A stretch of 5,784 nucleotides of DNA, from positions 1 to 5,784 of the forward strand of contig CAYSCH010000508.1 in the NCBI GenBank assembly GCA_964429355.1, read 5' to 3'. Below the pieces are notes generated by a model. That model was not told where the DNA came from. It did not search any database and saw nothing but the letters and a program-made list of their open reading frames with translations. The DNA is from JAAYAY01 sp964429355 (GTDB taxonomy: Bacteria; Planctomycetota; Planctomycetia; Pirellulales; Thermoguttaceae). Below, in pieces: positions 5,694 to 5,784 of this stretch (its first letter is position 1; each line of letters opens with the position of its first letter). The translations under genes and the position numbers were made by a program.

Positions 5694-5784
5694 GCGTTGC
5701 GGTGAAGTCTGGAAGGGCTCGCACAGAGGCGCGGAGGTTGAGGGAAAAACGAAGACACCCGACGGGTCTGATCGCTTCACGGAA

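Larger units (their letters stand above)
5209..5784. other. Gene-free region downstream of sdhB
   Basis: No open frame on either strand here has a convincing translation or ribosome binding site; those present are short, Arg/Ser/Gly-rich and resemble no family I know. From about 5260 to the end the plus strand is strongly purine-rich. It contains short tandem repeats with a 7-nt period (5243-5256, 5596-5642 and 5680-5693), a GCATGGGG direct repeat (5423-5430 and 5452-5459) and an imperfect hairpin at 5543-5564 (TAACTGTG against CACAAGTTA with one bulged base). A somewhat more AT-rich part near 5500-5600 could hold control signals for a gene beyond the window, but I could not assign a promoter. 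No tRNA is apparent. Confidence 0.6.

Noticed and set aside
5757..5767. Short palindrome ACCCG-A-CGGGT near the right edge
   Set aside because: The loop of one base cannot form a stable RNA hairpin, the arms are only 5 nt, and the context is cut off by the window end.

Overview
The window looks like a stretch of chromosome from a GC-rich, free-living bacterium, most likely a member of the Planctomycetota (Pirellulales-like). That placement rests on remembered similarity of the SdhC, SdhA and SdhB proteins to planctomycete and Bacillus-type (type B) succinate dehydrogenases. Other groups that carry type B enzymes are not excluded.

Layout. (1) Positions 2-625, plus strand: the 3' end of an ftsH gene encoding the C-terminal half of the M41 protease domain; the AAA+ domain and the HEXXH motif lie upstream of the window. 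(2) Positions 649-1089, minus strand: a stand-alone CheY-like receiver protein, convergent with ftsH across a 23-nt gap. (3) Positions 1090-1605: a gene-free divergent intergenic region. It holds two back-to-back hairpins just upstream of the response regulator, a pair of CCAATTGGAG direct repeats 23 nt apart, and a reasonable sigma70-like promoter facing sdhC. (4) Positions 1606-5208, plus strand: a tightly packed sdhC-sdhA-sdhB operon, with a 1-nt overlap between C and A and an 8-nt overlap between A and B. (5) Positions 5209-5784: no convincing gene. It contains a pair of mutually exclusive hairpins at the sdhB stop codon and several short tandem repeats that all have a 7-nt period.

How the genes work together. 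The three sdh genes encode a complete complex II: a five-helix di-haem cytochrome b anchor (SdhC), the FAD subunit (SdhA) and the three-cluster iron-sulfur subunit (SdhB). There is no sdhD, as expected for type B enzymes with one large cytochrome. The complex links the citric acid cycle to the quinone pool, probably menaquinone. FtsH is a membrane-anchored quality-control protease. The response regulator has no output domain, and nothing in the sequence ties it directly to either neighbour.

I found no clear evidence of a previously undescribed system. The main points for a second look are the 7-nt-period repeats, the paired hairpins and the duplicated CCAATTGGAG site, all in non-coding DNA.
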